Source of the DNA: Strigamia acuminata
Lineage: Eukaryota; Arthropoda; Chilopoda; Geophilomorpha; Linotaeniidae
Assembly: GCA_949358305.1 (NCBI GenBank)
Contig: OX442314.1
Coordinates: 55,499,369 to 55,563,368 of the forward strand
Length of the DNA stretch: 64,000 nucleotides
Direction of reading: 5' to 3'
Shown here: piece after piece, positions 9,900 through 21,450 of the stretch
Position numbering within the stretch: position 1 is the first letter of the stretch
Layout: each line of letters starts with the position of its first letter
Notes under the pieces: model-generated
Database searches by the model: none
Told to the model about the DNA's origin: nothing
What the model saw: only the letters and a program-made list of their open reading frames with translations
Made by a program: the position numbers and the translations under genes

Positions 9900-10720
9900 T
9901 GTGGTGACCCAGTTGGATAAGTGTCCCCCCAGGGCGGATACTTGTCCTCTGAGTCACTGTGATTGAAGAGTCGTTCCCCCCCCGAGTTGGCTCCACCTCC
10001 CCATGGCAGGTGTGTGCCCCGAGGGGGAGGAAGCGGCTGGTGGTCAGCCCCCATTGGTTGATCGCCGGCCCTTCACCCCACTGCATAAAAGGCTGTGTTT
10101 CCCGCCAACAAGCAGAACTTACACAAACGACACCAAGAACACAGCAACTACCTCACCGTCAGGCCAACTTCAATTACAAGTTAGGATTGATCGAGGATCG
10201 CTGAGTAAAGTGCAAACTGTAACTCTCACGAAGTCACTTGCGAGCTATTCCTGCGAAAGCACGAGAATAGCTCTTGTGAAATCACCCAGAATAATCGCCC
10301 AGACGATTATTCGCCGAAGTAAGTGTCCGAGTGCTTTGTAGGGAACCCCAAAGTTCCTAGACGAGGCCTCTGCGACGCTAAACCAAACCCTAGACAACAG
10401 GCACGGATAGAAGACTCGAGAGAGCATTCCACCGCGTCCGTGACGACGAATCCGTGACGAATTTACGACAACTCGAGACGCCGCCTTTGTTCCGCCGACC
10501 ACGCGGAACCGACGACGCCATCTTGAGAAATCCTTTGTTCGACTCTGACCAAGTCGACTTTAGTTGTATACTGAGTGTATTTTAAAGGCATAAAGCCTGG
10601 TGAATAAATTACCTGTTTATTTACATACATTTGGTATTCATTTGGGTATTTGCATAATTGATCACAGGTAAAGTATTACACGTTAGCGCTATTTAAACCT
10701 ATACAAAGTAGGACGCGACA
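9900..10720 (+). repeat. 5' LTR, Gypsy copy 1
   Basis: 821 bp. CATAAAA at 10084-10090 is a likely TATA box and AATAAA at 10603-10608 the likely polyadenylation signal. Between them are several hairpins: GAGCTATTC/GAATAGCTC (around 10231-10271), AATAATCG/CGATTATT (about 10290-10312), GTTCCGC/GCGGAAC (about 10479-10500). Open frames in the LTR on either strand are not genes. Confidence 0.95.
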
Positions 10721-10722
10721 CG

Positions 10723-10740
10723 TGGGGGCCCGTCCGGGAT
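10723..10740 (+). promoter_or_regulatory. Primer binding site, proline-tRNA type
   Basis: TGGGGGCCCGTCCGGGAT, two bases after the LTR. It matches 17 of 18 bases of the proline-tRNA primer site known from murine leukaemia virus (difference at base 8). Confidence 0.8.
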
Positions 10741-10814
10741 TTAGAAATAAATCTCAAATCTGAACTTGTGATCTCTCAATAAGATAACCCAAATCGTAGA
10801 ATTACCGAAAGAAA

Positions 10815-13800
10815 ATGTCAGACAAAGATGAACAATCCGCGTCTGAAACCGAGCAGAGAATGCCCGAGAAGGGAAAAAGGACCTCCGACTACCACCTAAG
10901 GTCGGATGGTCCCGTCCCTGAAATGTCCGCAAAGGCGAAAGCCCGAGCGAACAAAAGGAGAGCGAAGGCGCAGAAAGAGGAGCAAGCTGCATCGCTCGCG
11001 GCCCTAGACGGGCCAGAGCGAGAGCGGGTTCCCTTGAATATGCAAACCTTCGAAGATACCGATACGGAAGCCCCAGAAAATCGAGAAGAAATTCACGACA
11101 TATCACCGGGACGAGTATCGATATTAATGGCCGAGGAGACGCATGAAACTCCAACGAAAACGGCCACGGTCGGCACGAACCCATCGCCACCAACGGCTCA
11201 GACGTCCGTAAAGCAAACCCCACGGAAAAACGACGGCGGGACCCCGATAACCCCCCGAGTTACGGCGAGTCCTGCAGTTGTTTCCTTCGAAGTATCTCAC
11301 CTAATTCGGTTGACGCAGCAAGCTGCCCAACTGAAAGCGATGATAGACATTCCAGTAGGAACGTCAGTCTGGGAATCGATTACCCTACTCACTGACGCTA
11401 TCTGTGCGGCACAAGCCCCGACGCCGGTCGCAAGACCAGCAGCGGAGACGCCCATGCCCCAGGTAACGCCCAGTGACACCGGAGGTTTTGCACCAGACCC
11501 CAACAAAGCCCTTCGCGAATCCAGAGAGAAAGCCCGCGAAGAAGCCAGACAAGAGGCAATTAATCGCCAACGAAGGCTGAGCGCGGAAAGACGAGAACTC
11601 TGGAAAGAAGAGGAAGAAAGGGAACAGCGGGAAGAAAGGACCACCGAGAGAACAGAGAAACTGGTCAAAAAAATGAGGGAAGAACGAGAAGCAAAAATTC
11701 GAAAAGAATGGAACGCCACAGTAGAAGGGCGGCATCGAGAAGCTCAAGAGTACGAGGACCAATTTCAAGCCCTCATAGCTCAAAGAAAAGCAGAAAAGCT
11801 ACAAATGTTGCGAAAAGAAGCCATTTTACAACATCAGAAATGGGAAGAACAGCATCGCGAGAGGTTAAGAGAAGAGGAAGCCAGAAAAGAAAAAGAACAG
11901 TTTCTGAAAGAGAAAGAAGAATGGGAACGAGACAGATGGACCGAAGAGTACAAAGCGAAGAAGCAAGCCATAATAGATGAGCAAAAAAGATGGGAAGCCG
12001 AAAACTGGGAAAAAGAAACAGAAAAGTTCCAAAAAGAGTACGAACAAGACGTTTCGGACAGGAAGAAAAAGGAAGAAAACCTGAAACGGAAATCAGAACC
12101 CCCCAGCGGCTCTGATACCGACACAGGAGAAGATGCAACAAAGCCGGCAAAAACGGCGAAAAAGGGGAAATCTCAAAAGAGAGACGAGTCGGTCCCAAAA
12201 ACAAAGGACCGTCACCCCTCAAAAAGATCCGAGACGGGAGCAGCCATCGACGCGTTACTCGAAAAGAAAAACGCAAATAAAAACCGGGAACGCCCCGAAA
12301 GCGAGGAAAACAGATGGCATTCTTTTTACGAGAACAACGACGGAGAGGAGCCGCCGCCATCCGGAGGCTCGAAACAGAAGAAGGCTGGCGGAGAGACTCC
12401 ACCGAGAGGGCCGAGGTTTCACCCCCAAGGAGATCCCTCCGAGCCCTCCGATTCGTCGGACGACGACAACCCGAGTCGACCATCTACAGGGAGGAGTCGA
12501 GAGGGCAGCGATGGGCACCGGTCAAACCAACCGAATGCTTCAAACCGTTCTTCCCGAAGCTCCAACCCTCGCTCAGACGAAGGGAACTTTCAGGACTCAT
12601 CTGGCCGCTATTACACGATGGCTGAGCTAGGCCGAGCCCTGCTGAACTCTTTCAGAAGAGAAGGAATTGATCTAGGCCATCCAGGCGACGAGCATAACCG
12701 CGCAGGAGAAAGGGTTAAGCGCAAATATGGCGTACGCAACGAACCAAGCGGTGAGGCCACGGGTAACATCCGCTGGCAACACTATATTCAAACGCGGTTT
12801 GACGGTTCGTGGAAGGCCGGAGACCGCTTCCTGGACGAAGTAATGCGTATCAAGAAAGCGACAAAAGCCACCGTCGCCGACATGCTAACCCACGGTCTAG
12901 TGGAGCTAACCACGGGGTCAGCTCGAGAATGGTATCAGGGACTGAAAAACCCAACCTGGGACGATTTTCTCGTCCGTTTCGATCTCCGATACGGCGAGAC
13001 TCCAGACGAGATCAGTAACAAACTACGTGGTCTCCGACAAGCCCCAGGAGAGACATTAGCCGACTACGACGCCCGAGCGAAACTCCTGTTTGCAAGAGCG
13101 CCGTATGAGATAAACCCCGCTGGTTTTACGATGATCTTTTACGGAGGATTATCGGCCCACTCGCAAAGAATTCTGCTAGACATGCGCGCACCCCGCACTG
13201 GCGATTACCAAGATGTCAGTAACTATCTCCTAACAAACACGTTAGAAATAGAACAGCGGTATTACGCCACTCTGCCCCCGGAGGAAGCTGACGCACACGA
13301 GAAACGGTTGCAGACGAGCGCCGAACGTCACAAGACCTCAGAGAAATTAATGAGGCCAAGTGAATATTTGAGCGGCATAATGAGTCTCACCGAAGCATCC
13401 TTCGGACGAATGCTGACGCCTAAAGCAGGCAGTACTCTTCCAGCCAACCCGATAGCTGCCCCAAAGAAAGCACCGGCAGCGACGGCGATGCAGGTGACCT
13501 CGACGGACCCCACCCAGATGGAGAAAGTCGAAGAGACAACACCTCTCGCCACGGCTAAAGAAGAGGAGCCAGCGTCAAGCGACGAGGAAGCCCTAAATGA
13601 GCACCTCGAAAACTTATCGACGGGATGCGACGATCAAGGTCCCTATTTACACCATGCGCACCGGGCCTTGGCAATCGCACAATTCAGAGCACACGTGCAG
13701 GCAACAAAAGCGAGAGGGGCATTGGGAGGAAAAAGACGATTCCCGACGCCCTTCGTCCCCAAAAAACCGGGATTCACTCCCACAGGGGATAAAAGTAACA

Positions 13801-13955
13801 TCAAATGTTACAGCTGCGGAGAATACGGTCACTATTCAGACAAATGCGAAAAAACCGTCAAAGAAAAGGACATCATGCAAACCCTGATGAAAATGATGAT
13901 GGAGTTAAATACTAATCTGGCAAAAAACTCCCAAGCGCAGGCGTCGCCGAAATAA
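10815..13955 (+). CDS. gag: Gag polyprotein, Gypsy copy 1
   Basis: 1046 residues, start MSDKDEQSASETEQRM. The N-terminal 230 residues are rather disordered. About 230-420 is a long Glu/Arg/Lys-rich coiled coil. About 430-600 is a Ser/Pro/Asp-rich low-complexity region. About 640-820 is a capsid-like domain of the retrotransposon Gag type (WQHYIQTRFDGSWKAGDRFL, REWYQGLKNPTWDDFLVRF). Near 1000 is one CCHC zinc knuckle (CYSCGEYGHYSDKC). Gag forms the particle and packages the RNA. It is unusually long for a Gypsy Gag because of the coiled coil. The -1 frameshift heptamer lies nine codons before its stop. The ORF is intact in this copy. Confidence 0.9.
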   Translation: MSDKDEQSASETEQRMPEKGKRTSDYHLRSDGPVPEMSAKAKARANKRRAKAQKEEQAASLAALDGPERERVPLNMQTFEDTDTEAPENREEIHDISPGRVSILMAEETHETPTKTATVGTNPSPPTAQTSVKQTPRKNDGGTPITPRVTASPAVVSFEVSHLIRLTQQAAQLKAMIDIPVGTSVWESITLLTDAICAAQAPTPVARPAAETPMPQVTPSDTGGFAPDPNKALRESREKAREEARQEAINRQRRLSAERRELWKEEEEREQREERTTERTEKLVKKMREEREAKIRKEWNATVEGRHREAQEYEDQFQALIAQRKAEKLQMLRKEAILQHQKWEEQHRERLREEEARKEKEQFLKEKEEWERDRWTEEYKAKKQAIIDEQKRWEAENWEKETEKFQKEYEQDVSDRKKKEENLKRKSEPPSGSDTDTGEDATKPAKTAKKGKSQKRDESVPKTKDRHPSKRSETGAAIDALLEKKNANKNRERPESEENRWHSFYENNDGEEPPPSGGSKQKKAGGETPPRGPRFHPQGDPSEPSDSSDDDNPSRPSTGRSREGSDGHRSNQPNASNRSSRSSNPRSDEGNFQDSSGRYYTMAELGRALLNSFRREGIDLGHPGDEHNRAGERVKRKYGVRNEPSGEATGNIRWQHYIQTRFDGSWKAGDRFLDEVMRIKKATKATVADMLTHGLVELTTGSAREWYQGLKNPTWDDFLVRFDLRYGETPDEISNKLRGLRQAPGETLADYDARAKLLFARAPYEINPAGFTMIFYGGLSAHSQRILLDMRAPRTGDYQDVSNYLLTNTLEIEQRYYATLPPEEADAHEKRLQTSAERHKTSEKLMRPSEYLSGIMSLTEASFGRMLTPKAGSTLPANPIAAPKKAPAATAMQVTSTDPTQMEKVEETTPLATAKEEEPASSDEEALNEHLENLSTGCDDQGPYLHHAHRALAIAQFRAHVQATKARGALGGKRRFPTPFVPKKPGFTPTGDKSNIKCYSCGEYGHYSDKCEKTVKEKDIMQTLMKMMMELNTNLAKNSQAQASPK
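13922..13928 (+). promoter_or_regulatory. -1 ribosomal frameshift site, copy 1
   Basis: A AAA AAC in the Gag frame (GCA AAA AAC), a canonical -1 slippery heptamer. The -1 frame is closed just upstream (TAA) and open from here into pol (13928-17509 is a whole number of codons). Conserved in copies 2 and 3. Confidence 0.8.
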
Positions 13956-16900
13956 ATTCAGCTTCGTCTGCGCCAGCCGCGGAAATTAAAAAGAAGAAGT
14001 ATCGTTCATTCATATCCGAAGATATAGTAAAGGACTTGGATATTGAAAAAAAAGTAGCACAAGTGAACGCGAACGTAGAATTACTCACCGCCAACGGCTA
14101 CGTCAAGCCGAAAGGCGTAGTCCGCATCATGATCGACTGGAGGGGGGGGAACCTGTCCCACCCCTTCATAGTCTTGCCATCCCACGACAAAGTATTCCTC
14201 CTAGGGATGGATATCATGGCAAAACTGAAAATTCAGCCAAACCCGATAACCCGTTCATGGAACTGGATAAGTCCCGAGGGAGAACGGCCAGTCCCCGTAG
14301 TTCCCCAAAAATTACTGGACGAAGCCAAGGACAAAGAGGAATACGGAAGAGGATTGCGAAAATTCGTCCAAGATTACGATTTCGCAGCCTTCACTCTGGA
14401 ATTACAGAGGAGTAACGTCGTGGACACACTGGTCGAGGAGGCAGCACTGCGTGTTAACGAGGCATCGCTACTAAGGCAAGTGCTTCGAAAACATGAAAGA
14501 ATTCTGACCAAGACACCAGGTCGAACGACGGAAGCAGTCCACGAAATAGTCTTAACCACCGACAAGCCGATTCGGGTGCCTTACAAGGGGATGAACCCCC
14601 AGAAAAGAGACATTGTGACGCAGATGTGCCAAGACATGCTCGACAAGGGCATAGTAACTCAAGCGCTGGGCGAATACGCGATGCGGATCGTCCTGGTAAT
14701 GCGTCCAGGCTCGGAACCTCGACTATGCATTGATTATTGCCCCCTGAATGCGATAACAGTTATAGACCCGATTCAGATGCCGTCTATAGACTCGATTCTC
14801 CGGGAGCTGAGCCCATTTAAGTGGGTAACCACCATGGACCTGTCAAAGGGGTATTGGCAAGTGGAGCTAAAACCCGAAGACAAACTAAAAACGGCTTTCT
14901 ACTCCCCGATAGGAAGATTAATGTTCAACGTGATGCCGTTCGGGCTTGTAAACGCCCCGAGCACGTTCCAGAAATTGATCGAAAGCGTGTTGGGAGATAT
15001 GCTTCACGACTTCGTGTGGGCGTATCTCGACGACATCATAATAACGTCGGACACATTCGAAGAGCACATAGACCACATCGATAGAGTGGTCTCTCGCCTA
15101 GCCAAGGCGGGACTCCACATCCATCCAGGGAAGAGCAAGTTTTGCAGAAAAGAGCTTGCCTTCCTAGGATATCGAATAGGAGTCGAGGGAATCGCGATTG
15201 ACCCCGAAAAGGTCAAAGCAATTAACGGATTCCCCGCCCCCGAAGATATAAAAGGTGTCCAGAGATTTATGGGCATGGTCAATTTCTTCGGCCGACTACT
15301 CGTTGGTCTGGCTGAGGTGGCCGCGCCTATAACGGATCTCTTACGAACGGATAAAGAGTTTGAGTGGACGGTCCAGTGCGAGGCCGCATTTAGCACTATC
15401 AAGCAAATGCTGGCTGACGTCGAAAAGATGCCATTGCCGGACCTAAACCGACCGTTCGTGTTGCACACCGACGCGAGTAAAATCGGACTGGGTGCAGCCC
15501 TTCTGCAGACCCACGTGTACAACGGAATCTCGCAGGAAGTACCCTGTATGTTTATAAGCAGAAAAATACAGGGCGCGGAGAAAAATTACACGGCAACGGA
15601 ACTAGAATGCCTAGCCGTAATTTGGGCAGTTCGGAAATTTCGCGACTATCTGGAGTACACGAACTTCGAGGTTCAGACAGATCACCAGGCACTAAGCTGG
15701 TTGATGAAGCTCAAGGAACCCTCCGGCCGACTCGCACAATGGCAACTGGAGTTAATGGCGTGCGATATAACAATTACGTACCGCCCCGGGAAGTACAATC
15801 ATGTGGCCGACGCCCTCTCAAGAGCCCTAGCCTCTGACCCCCAAGGTCCAGACGACGACGGCGAGGACGACACCCACCTCTTGTACTGCCCGACTCCACG
15901 GAGAATATGGCGTTTGCGAAAGGCGAACGAGCTACCAGTGATGGAGCCCGAAGATAGAACGTTTTGTGGTTTTTGGACTCGAACATACCAGCCAGCTGGG
16001 ACGAACGATTCAACATCCGAAATTCAATCTCCGCCCCCCGGAGAAACCCACAAAACACTACTACGCGCCTTCACAGCAAAAATTGAAGAAAAAACACAAT
16101 ACGCTCCACCCACGAGACGTGAGTTCGTCGAACACCAGGCAGCAGACACGAAATGTCAAATTATAACGCAATATTTGCTAAACGGCGAATTTCCGGAAGG
16201 GATGACAAACCCTCACCGCCGAAAACAGTTCGCCAAAGAGGCAACGAGCTACCTCATAGACAATGAACTCCTGGTAAAATACCACCCGACGTTTCAAGAC
16301 GACCTCAGCGGAGCGGGAAACTCGGTTAAGGTGGTCGTACCGGCATCGCTGCACACCCGACTGTTGTGGCTGATGCACGGACACCCGCTCGCCAGCCATT
16401 CCGGCATAGCGAGAACCCTTTATCGAGTAAAACAACTTTTCTTCTGGCCGGGCGCGCGGCAAAAGATAACGAAATTTATCCGACACTGCCCCCGGTGCCA
16501 AGCGTGTAAACCGCGAGATAAAGTAGCCAGAAACGCCATGTCTCTCGGACCCTACGCACCGTTTGACTGCTTAAGCATAGACTTGATGGGCCCCAAGCCC
16601 ACAACGGGAAACAAGAACATGTATATTCTCGTAATTATGGACGTGGCCACCCGATGGCCGGAGCTGTACGCCCTCGTGAAACCCTCGGCTGAAAACATAG
16701 TCGAGTGCCTTTACGACGTGGCAATGCGATTTGGGTTTCCCAGAAAACTCATTTCGGATAACGGCCCCCAATTCCGATCAAGAATATATAAGGACTTCTG
16801 TAGAAAATTTAAAATGGATGCATCGAACACCTCCACATATAATCCTCAGACAAATCCAGTCGAGAGATTAAATAAAGACATAAAATATGCGCTGACAGTA

Positions 16901-17509
16901 TTCACCGATATTCACAATCGATGGGACGAATACCTGCGAGAAATCGCTTTCAGCATTCGCTCAACCGTGTCAAGAACACGCGAATTCTCACCGGCGTACC
17001 TCAACTTCGCCCGCGAATTAAGGATGCCATGGGACCCACGCGTTGCCGAAGCTGTTAACGTATTAGACCCATCGAGCCCACATGAGTACGTGTGCCGGTT
17101 GGAACAGACTATATCCGACACATACCAGCATATGATGGCGCATATTTTCAACATGAGAGAGAGAATCGCAGATAAAGAAGGCAATCTCGCTTTCGCGAAC
17201 TTTAAAGTGAATGATCTAGTGTGGAAGGAGGCACACACGTTGTCCAATGCAGCGAGGGGCATCGCCGCCGGTTTAGCCGACAGGAGGGACGGTCCCTATG
17301 TAATTGTGGCCGAACACGGCAGCAACGCATACCAACTACGCCGCTTAGAGGACAACAAAAATTTTCAGTCGATACATGGCCGAGATTTAAGGCCATATCT
17401 GCCAGAGTTTCCCCAAGAAATCTGGCTGGAAGGTCAGACGCACAGCGGCCAAGGGGGCACCGTGGTCGACACGTTCCAAAAGACAAATGAAGCTGAAAAT
17501 ATAGCGTAG
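13928..17509 (+). pseudogene. pol: Pol, Gypsy copy 1 (protease active site deleted, early stop)
   Basis: Reached by -1 frameshifting from gag. Compared with copies 2 and 3, 285 bp are missing, corresponding to 33124-33408 of copy 2, with an ATC at both edges. The loss keeps the frame but removes the N-terminus and the DSGA aspartate of the protease. RT (YLDD in FVWAYLDDIIITSD), RNase H (HTDASKIGLGAAL) and integrase (HxH/CPRCQAC zinc region, DLMGPK, SDNGPQF, PVERLNK) remain. One conserved Arg is Cys (IDYCPLN against IDYRPLN). A G-to-T change creates a TAG after ENIA, and about 0.2 kb of the C-terminal tail is deleted just downstream. This copy could not process its own polyprotein. Confidence 0.9.
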
Positions 17510-17945
17510 AACGAGGATGAATTCTAATCCGTTCATTCGGGACGGCAAAGTCGTGGGGAAGAACTAAAAATAAAAGAAAATGTGGTAACATGGAGCGGAG
17601 GCCTTGTAAAATAAAAAGATTTACTTACGAGAGCTGCTGCACATGTTGAGACGCGAAAAATTTGGCTAAGTCCAAACTTCGCAACGAATTGTCGCAGTCA
17701 CCACTAACAGACGAGAAGTTATGACGTATCGGGCGACCACGTGACAATGAAACCACGCGGTCAACCCCGTAGCGTCATTGCCAGCACGGCGGATCTCGCA
17801 AAATACGAGACGCGTTCGAGACCCACAATTCTCAGCGTCGATAGGCCCAGTTTCCGACTGTTTTTAACACGACGAGACGTGTTTTTTGCTTCTCCCCCAA
17901 AGAGAAAACAAAGACCTCTCAAAAACTTCATTTTCCTAAATTGAA

Positions 17946-18062
17946 ATGGCCGATCGACGCAACCCACGATTAGAGCCGAGCGCATCGTCGAGAGACGAGA
18001 GCGACGGCCTAATCGTAAACGCTGAAGAAGATGAGAATTGGGACGAACAACCGCCGTTGCAG
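17946..18062 (+). CDS. ORF3, exon 1, Gypsy copy 1
   Basis: A 39-codon frame starting MADRRNPRLEPSASSRDES and ending EQPPLQ at donor CAG|GTAAAT (18062/18063), phase 0. It joins in phase to exon 2 at 18621 (acceptor ATTATTCAG). Copies 2 and 3 have the same exon and donor; copy 3 also has the acceptor. Confidence 0.65.
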
Positions 18063-18620
18063 GTAAATTAATGTGATTTCCCCAGAGAAATCACATAATT
18101 CTTTGAATCTGTTACATCCAACCCAAATTGGAGCGTGACTTGTGACTGATATATTTCTTTCTGTTTTATTGTTGATTTAAGGCTGGCTAAAAGCCCCAGA
18201 GTGGACCCAGAGTGGACCCAGAGTCGAGGCCGCCAAAAAACCAGAACAAAGGAAGTGTTCGCGGAATGGCGTCGTGGCAGACCAAAACCAAAACTAAAGG
18301 TTTTCTTTCTTTTAAAATTAAACATCGTAATAAATTAAAATACGATTAGAGTTAAAATAAAAAGTTTAACGTAAAATTAAGAATTTAACGATCGGTTTTG
18401 CCTGCGACCCCTTCCTAAAGCGGATCACCGGAGTTCGAAAAGTAGTGTTGGATCAGCGCTACGACGGCGGAGATCATCGCAGAACTGCGAAACAAGAATA
18501 TAAGACCGACGGCTGCAACAAAAGAAAGGAGTTGCTGCCACCGTTGATCTTGAGCATATTTCTGATCCCCATCGTTAACTGGGATTTATTATATTAATCT
18601 TGTGATCTAAAATTATTCAG
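18063..18620 (+). other. Predicted intron within ORF3, copy 1
   Basis: 558 bp from GTAAAT to TTATTCAG, with stops in all frames. It contains a second plausible acceptor (GTTGATTTAAG near 18181), so alternative splicing is possible. The matching interval in copy 3 is 560 bp (57968-58527). Confidence 0.55.
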
Positions 18621-21233
18621 GTCGACCCGCTAGAATCGTGGGACGCCCTGCCTTCGACGGTGTCAACCGCCAACAACATCTTTCGCGGAGCCCTGCCGAT
18701 TTACCTGCGGCAGGCCTATCCTGCGGAGACCAGCGCCTGGAAAATCCGATTGATGTATTCCAGGACCCTCGAGGAAAAATTCGAGCGATCGAAAACGCTG
18801 GTCGAGTGCATGACGAAGGAAATGAGGGAGCGAGTGGGGCCGCGGATCCCACCCGATGCGGATCCGCCGAGCCCCGTTTACTCCGAGTATCTGGAAGAGG
18901 CTTACCCAGGCACGGTGGCCGAGCTGCACACCTCCCACAGGTGGCGCGAGGCCCCGACCATGGCAGCCCGCCAGAGAATAGTGGACGACGAGATCGAACG
19001 CTTAAAGCGCACCGAGACTCACGGAGTAACCCGAGTTCTCGAGAGAAACGGTTTCTCCCCCGAAGAAATCCGTAGATGGCTTCGAGACGTCGAAGAAGAC
19101 CACTGGACGCCCAGATGGATACCGCCGGCGAATTTTACGGCCACGCAATCTGAGATGTGGCAGTTATACCACGCTGGTATCCTGGGAAGTCGCCGCCATC
19201 GAAGAAGATCGAAGCGTCCGGCGGAGTCCGCCCCACGCGGACCCGCACGAAGAAGACGGGCCGTCTCCCCAATAGAGGCCGGCCCGTCAACGAGTCGCGA
19301 CTACCGCAGCCGCTCGAGCAGCTCCAGTTCACGAACTCGAGTTGTCGTGCGCTCAGAGTGTCGCCGAGTAGTAACGCTCGAGCCTGCCTCGCCAGACGAC
19401 GCGCGGGCTGAGCGAACAATCGAAACTTCCGCCCACTGGGCTGCGAGGACCGAGACACATCAAGATCGAGGAAAGAAAAGATCCTCGTTGTTTATGGCGA
19501 TTACCACACAGTCGTCGGATCAATCCTCGTCGCGACGAACCGTCTCATCACACCAGAGACCGGATTCTCCGACGGACGTCCCCCAGAGGACGGCCCAACG
19601 AAGATCCGTCGCAGCCAACACCAGGAGGAATCGGAAGCGTAAAATACGACAGAAGATGCGTGCACAGTCTCTGATTGCTAAAGGATTGGAGAAAGAGCGA
19701 GAGATGGCCGCCGTGAAAAGGTCCGGACCCCGAAGTCTCGGACCCACGGCTGGGCCGTCCAGGCTCCAAGCGGAGATCGATTTGGGCGAGTTGACGGAGG
19801 AACAAATGTCCCCAGATGAGTCGGACAAAGATGGACCGGTTACGAAACAGGATTTGGCCGAAGCTTTAAAGAACGCCTTTCGAGGATACACGGCCAACCG
19901 GCCGTCGGGATCAACCCCGACCGTGCCGACAGCGCTCGTACCCCCACAGGTACAGGCGCGATGGCCGCCACTTCTTGAGGGCACGAAGCCAGCCGTAACT
20001 GCGTGGACTCCTCCCCAGATGATTCCAGTGGGAGATCCAACTCCAAAACGGGTCAGATACGATGACCTACCCGGGTTGGGCCGTCCACCGTCACCCCAAA
20101 CACCGCGAGTGTGTCGACCTTATCGCAACGCCGAATGGTATGCACAGCGAGAGATGGACGCCCGATGCCGGCGTGAAGCGGCCTATCCTCCACTCAGCGA
20201 GCTGCAGGAATATCTGGCCGAATACGAGATCCCCGCGAATGCCGAGTTGGCCATACGACAGGCCGACGCCGCCCAAACTCACCACATCAATTGGGCGATC
20301 GAACAGATGCGGACGCTGTCACAACAATTCAGTGACAATCCGGACCGCGCTCACCCCTGCCATCGGAGCAGTTTGAATTTGGCTGTGACGAACGTCATGG
20401 CCCAGCTGTTGTCCCTGGGCGTCTTCTTGGACAGTCGGCAAGCTATGGCGGCCTGGACAATCGTCGACCGTGAGGGAGTTCACCTTCCTCGGGCGTTGTA
20501 CCAGGTATGGGCCGGATGGACTCCTGAGCCCGCCTCGCTGCGCTTCGACCTGGCCAGAAATACGGAAAACCCGGGCCTACAGTTTTCAAAGATGCGTTCG
20601 TTAGCATTCCACTACCGGAACCCCGGAATCCACCCTTCCTTGTTGCGAACAATTCGGGAGGCTCCGGAGATACCGGGGACGGCAGCGAGCCTGCCACAGG
20701 CCATCGAGATCGCCCCCCCAGAGGCGGCGGTCCAACCATACATACCGACCCCAAAGCCGGTATTCCCGAAGGAGAAGCGGTACGCGAATCGACCCAAATT
20801 GATTCCGAAGCGCTCCAACCGAGGACCGCAAACTCCTCCGCTGCCCTCTCCTTCACCACCAGCGGCAGAGCTGGCCGCTCTTGCAACAGAGCCGGCTACG
20901 CCACCGTTGGAGAGTCCAATGGAGATTCCGCTTCCTCCATCGCCTCCGCCGCCCCCAGCAGCGCAGCTTTATTTGAGGCTGGGAGTGGAATACCCCTTCC
21001 TTCAGATGTCGGAGTTCACGCGACAACGCATCATTGACTCCGATGATCACGGCGAGTCGATCCTCAAATGGCTGAACAGAGAGGCCCGATCTACCATGGA
21101 CGTCGTCTTCCATCGTCGAATCCTGCGGGCCCACCGGAAGCCCGGATCGAGCGCCGAATCGCGAAGGATCCGGCTCGTTCCCGACCGATTCCCGGCATCC
21201 ACCCGGATTTGGATCCACGAACGTACGGGCTGA
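18621..21233 (+). pseudogene. ORF3, exon 2, Gypsy copy 1 (C-terminus frameshifted)
   Basis: A third retrotransposon protein after pol. Regions: a helical N-terminal part (IFRGALPIYLRQAYPAETSA), an Arg/Ser-rich region (SRSSSSSSRTRVVVRSECRR), a basic patch (NRKRKIRQK), a helical middle (AELAIRQADAAQTHHINWAI, LLSLGVFLDSRQAMAAW) and a proline-rich tail. There is no signal peptide, membrane helix or glycoprotein cysteine pattern, so it is not a classical envelope. Function unknown; the basic and SR-like regions would suit nucleic-acid or protein binding (inference). Relative to copy 3 one G is missing near 21230, so the frame stops about 70 residues early. Confidence 0.7.
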
Positions 21234-21450
21234 TTGGCGAGCCAGTCGGCGGTCACCCGCAATACTTCATCAACGAGCGACAGAATCCTGCGGATCTGAC
21301 AACCTCTCTGCCCCCGGATTTACCACCGCCGCCACCGGCAGTGCCGCCAGTGATCCTCCGCCCATGCAGAGGAGTGCTGCCGGCTCTTCGCAGAGGAGAG
21401 CGATAAAATTGAGATCGCTCCGATCCGAGATCGAAGCTGGAGGAGGGACG

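Noticed and set aside
9959-10341. Open frames in the Gypsy LTRs (also at 21510, 29084, 39657 and the minus strand of 54696-55317)
   Set aside because: They repeat in every LTR copy, overlap each other in several frames and contain the promoter and polyadenylation region.
11297-12483. Long Ser/Leu/Phe-rich frames antisense to gag and ORF3
   Set aside because: Shadows of purine-rich coding sequence on the opposite strand.
18621-21233. ORF3 as an envelope gene
   Set aside because: No signal peptide, membrane helix, furin-like site or glycoprotein cysteine pattern visible.
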